From NCBI GenBank assembly GCA_025449115.1, contig JAHLKC010000001.1, positions 310,001-374,000 on the forward strand: a stretch of DNA of 64,000 bases, written 5' to 3'. Below are positions 61,219 through 64,000 of this stretch, piece by piece. Positions within the stretch are counted from its first letter, which is position 1. Each line of letters opens with the position of its first letter. Source of the DNA: Chytridium lagenaria (Eukaryota; Chytridiomycota; Chytridiomycetes; Chytridiales; Chytridiaceae). Below the pieces are notes generated by a model. The model saw only the letters and a program-made list of their open reading frames with translations. It made no database searches and was not told where the DNA came from. Made by a program: the position numbers and the translations under genes.

Positions 61219-63273
61219 TTATTTTTTTGATGATTCAAGTATCTTAAGCATAACTTCGCAAGGAAGCTCCCCTGACGACAAACCATCATCATCCCCATCT
61301 TCATCTTCGCACCTATCCATCACTCTTGTGAAAACTGTCCCCATATTTATTCCGTCCTTCATCGACGGCATAATCCTCTCACGGCTGACTTGACCCATGT
61401 AACCATCCCACTTTGGATTGTACAGAAGTCCGCTCATGCCCTTCCTCCCCTGACGCGTCCCGCTATTAAGCGTTAAATCCACACCCCACACAGTCTCAGA
61501 TTTGGGATCATCCGTCGTGTCCAGCTGTTGCTTGGCGATGCCGTCACCAGGATGACTGAACACAGCGGGATGCTGAACATGTTTTGGGTGAACATGACGT
61601 CGCGTGTTTGGTCCCAGCTGGTCTGGTTTACGTGGAACACGTGGAGGATGGGGCGCAGCTCGTGTGGGGATGACAATGATGGTAGTCGGCGGTGGCTGTG
61701 ATTGTTTCGAGTCGCTGTTGGTGCGTTTTCGGGACGGTGAGCCTCTAGAACGAGGTCTGACCATAAAGTTTGGGACGGCAATTTTGGTGACTAAAGGTAT
61801 ACGGTTACGCGATGATGAGGGTTTGGAGGGTGTTGGTGGAGGCGGTGGAGGTGGGAGTGGGGGACGGTAACCAGTGACTTCACGCATCTCAATATCCCAC
61901 CATCCCGTATTTTCATCGTCTTCGTCAGCAAGGTCAAACACGGTATACATGATTTCTTTTGGGGGTTCGATACTTTTTTCTCTTTTAGGGGTGATGGAGG
62001 ACGATGTTGGGGTTTCAGTTGCGGGGGACGTGGTGTGGGTGGAGGAGGGGTAATGTCGTCAGGATGAGTCATTGTACCGGTTGATCGCCCTTTTCCGTCC
62101 ACCCTGGCTTCAAGTTCGCGAACACGGGACCGTGCTTCTGAAAGAAGCCACCCGAGTTGGCGGATATGGTCTCGTTGGTCGGGGTTTTGATTGTGCTGGC
62201 CAAAGCCGGCTGGACCACAACCCTTAGAATATGAGCCGTTCGACATATCCGTATCATTCACATGAACTTTCGAGAATGAAAGAAAACCCTATCAAGAAGC
62301 ATTAGGCATGCACGCGTTTATGAAAAACGTGAAAGCAAAAAGAGAACAGCGAATATCGAACCTCTCGTGCCAAGTTTTGATTTCTAGTGGCCTGATAATA
62401 GCTCATTCTTTGCATTTCTTTCATAAGCCTTTCAGGAACATAATTTTTGCTCTTGCCTTCACAGGCACTTGGGTGATCCCATGCTCTCTTCTTCTCATGC
62501 TGTTTCACGTCATCCCTCCGGCAGGCCCGAAGAAGCATAACGTCATTATACCCCATTTTGTTTCTTGATACGAAAGATCTGTGCTCTCTGGGAAAGTGAG
62601 ATGTTCTGTGGCTACGTTTTGGTCTCGATGCGTATGAAGACTGTACGCGGAATGTATTTAGAGGGCGAAAGTCATGTTGAACCCGTGGGACCTTTCGCAT
62701 GGACGGTTTGATGGTTTGCTGTCGTTCTCTCCGTGAATTTGGCTGGATGCAATGTTTTTTTGTGCGTTTGATGAAGTTGCGGTATGGTTGGGTTGTCCAG
62801 TATCATGGGTGAGAATGGTTCGAAGACGTGTGTTTGCTCTTGGTCGTGAGAGTTGAAGGAGTGGCATATAAGCATGCATGCAGAGCATTACAGATGTTGT
62901 CTTGGCACTGCGGGATGATAAGCATTGACGTTGAGCAGATGATGCAGGGTTTGCGGGTGATTGACGCGGAGATGATTTTTGGAAAAGCCTGACCCAATTG
63001 CCTAGCATCATATTCATGAGAAGATTCCGTTTGTATTTTGAGCGCCGGCTCCTCCTCAGAGTGAAATCCGGACTTTGTCATCCGATCCAGACCTTGACTT
63101 CTGTTCTTTAAGGAAAGCTTGGCCGACGTTCGGGAATGTCGATGTGTGTCTCTTTTCATATTGAAGGAAGCTCTTGAATTGCTGTCATGGGATGATCCTG
63201 TGACAGAGGATGGATGTCGCGAATGACGATCAAACGGGGCCGATGATGATGATGATGATGATGATGCTGTCAT
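61219..63273 (-). CDS. Disordered protein with a short coiled coil, frame broken
   Basis: Starts MTASSSSSSSSAPFDRHSRH at 63273; the serine run comes from an ATG/CAT trinucleotide repeat. Pieces in different frames look coding: LSLKNRSQGLDRMTKSGFHS, SYASRPKRSHRTSHFPREHR, YVPERLMKEMQRMSYYQATR. An intron near 62290-62360 seems to lead to NDTDMSNGSYSKGCGPAGFG, then a coil HIRQLGWLLSEARSRVRELE, Pro-rich sequence, and after a break near 61960 the end piece MYTVFDLADEDDENTGWWDI ... LYNPKWDGYMGQVSRERIM, with stop at 61219. I do not recognise a family. It may be two genes. At least three one-base breaks would be needed if it is one. Confidence 0.45.
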
Positions 63274-63999
63274 GCCTCTGTTTATTTATTTACGTCCCTT
63301 GTCAACGCAATCATTGTTGTACAAGAAAGCTTAACCATTTCTTTCTGGAACCTGAAGAACATGAAGAAGTATGAGCTGAGATGGATAGGTTTTTCTTGCA
63401 ATTGCAAACCGGTTGCAAACCTCTGAAAGAATGACGAACAAAGGAGCAGCAGCATGTTGCAGCAAAAGAAACTTTAATAAGAGGGTATGTACGGGCACCA
63501 GTAGAAGAAACCAAAATTGGAGACCCCTACAACATGCCATTTGAGAATGCCAACGGACTCCATAACAAATGAGCAAAAATGCCTTCAGATAACTAAAATA
63601 GTAGACGTTTGGGTGGGAAATATCCCTACAACGCATGAAAAAAGATGAAATAAAAATGTTGAAGAACTATGAAAGGTACATAGATGTACGAATGATGTGA
63701 AGCGCAAGCAAGTGAAGCAGAGGGACTGGTAGTCGACAGCAGTGAAGATGAGCAAAGACTCGGAAAACTCAGCGAAAACCATGCAATTCACACCAAAAAA
63801 CCGGAGCCTTTGCAAGACTTGACTTCTTCCCAGATTAGTGGTGAAGAGCAAGGTCGTGGCTGTTGACGGGGTGGAGCCTGGTACTAGAAAAAAAAAAAAG
63901 AAAAGTATTAGCGCCTACACCGTCAATGCAGCCATCACGTGACGGGCTGAAGTGGACAGGATAATCATAGGTAAAAAGACTCACAAGCTGCATAGTGCG
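63274..63999. other. Right-edge region
   Basis: No confident gene. A minus-strand piece at about 63790-63999 could be the 3' end of a gene entering from the right: exon ...CAGCTT, intron gtgagt to tttttctag (about 63885-63985), then YQAPPRQQPRPCSSPLIWEE and a stop near 63797. The splice signals are good but the protein piece is short and unrecognised. Confidence 0.25.
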
Positions 64000-64000
64000 G

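Noticed and set aside
63585..63851. Reading frame of 88 codons on minus near the right edge
   Set aside because: Phe/Cys/Ser-rich sequence with no homology; a neighbouring splice model gives a different frame.

Overview
The window looks like nuclear DNA of an early-diverging, probably zoosporic (chytrid-like) fungus. Genes are dense and carry many short GT-AG introns (about 50-120 bp). The gene set is fungal: CHO2-type phosphatidylethanolamine methyltransferase, fungal phospholipase B, Far11/STRIP, a Spa2-like scaffold, and GPI-anchored Ser/Thr-rich wall proteins. It also has a cyclic-nucleotide-gated (CNG/HCN-class) channel, a family that among fungi is known from flagellated lineages. The lineage call is inference.

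Layout, left to right. 0-20 kb, all on +: end of an acyltransferase, calponin/transgelin, a coiled-coil protein, phospholipase B, a Gfo/Idh/MocA oxidoreductase, the CNG-type channel, mitochondrial pyruvate dehydrogenase E1-alpha, and a tandem RING-H2 protein. 21.9-33.3 kb: three related small secreted GPI-type proteins around an ABCG half-transporter on -, then a repeat-rich AT-rich stretch. 33.7-46.9 kb: a FYR-domain/PHD protein (-) divergent from CHO2 (+); TAF6 (-) divergent from a Rab2-like GTPase (+) with start codons only 19 bp apart; and a highly degenerate ribonucleotide reductase small subunit (-). 46.9-64 kb: repeat copies, low-complexity Ser/Lys-rich proteins, a two-domain Kazal inhibitor (-), a Spa2-like multi-SHD protein (-), a long STRIP/Far11 gene (+), and a disordered protein (-).

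A dispersed repeat family has five copies here that share one 3' end and are 5'-truncated to different lengths. The largest copy carries a 608-bp non-autonomous hAT-like element with an 8-bp target duplication. A second copy at 47 kb gives the uninterrupted site.

Many conserved genes need single-base additions to stay in frame (phospholipase B, PDH, ABCG, CHO2, the channel and others). Where family alignment fixes the frame, the missing change is usually one lost base. This looks like uncorrected consensus deletions rather than a wave of pseudogenes, so most CDS entries are gene spans, not clean ORFs. The RNR, TAF6, Rab and Kazal genes read without such breaks.

The most interesting biology is the six-exon R2-like subunit, which keeps the R2 fold motifs and C-terminal tail but has lost the radical tyrosine and five of six iron ligands. 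Next is the channel whose pore has no GYG, GFG or GET filter.
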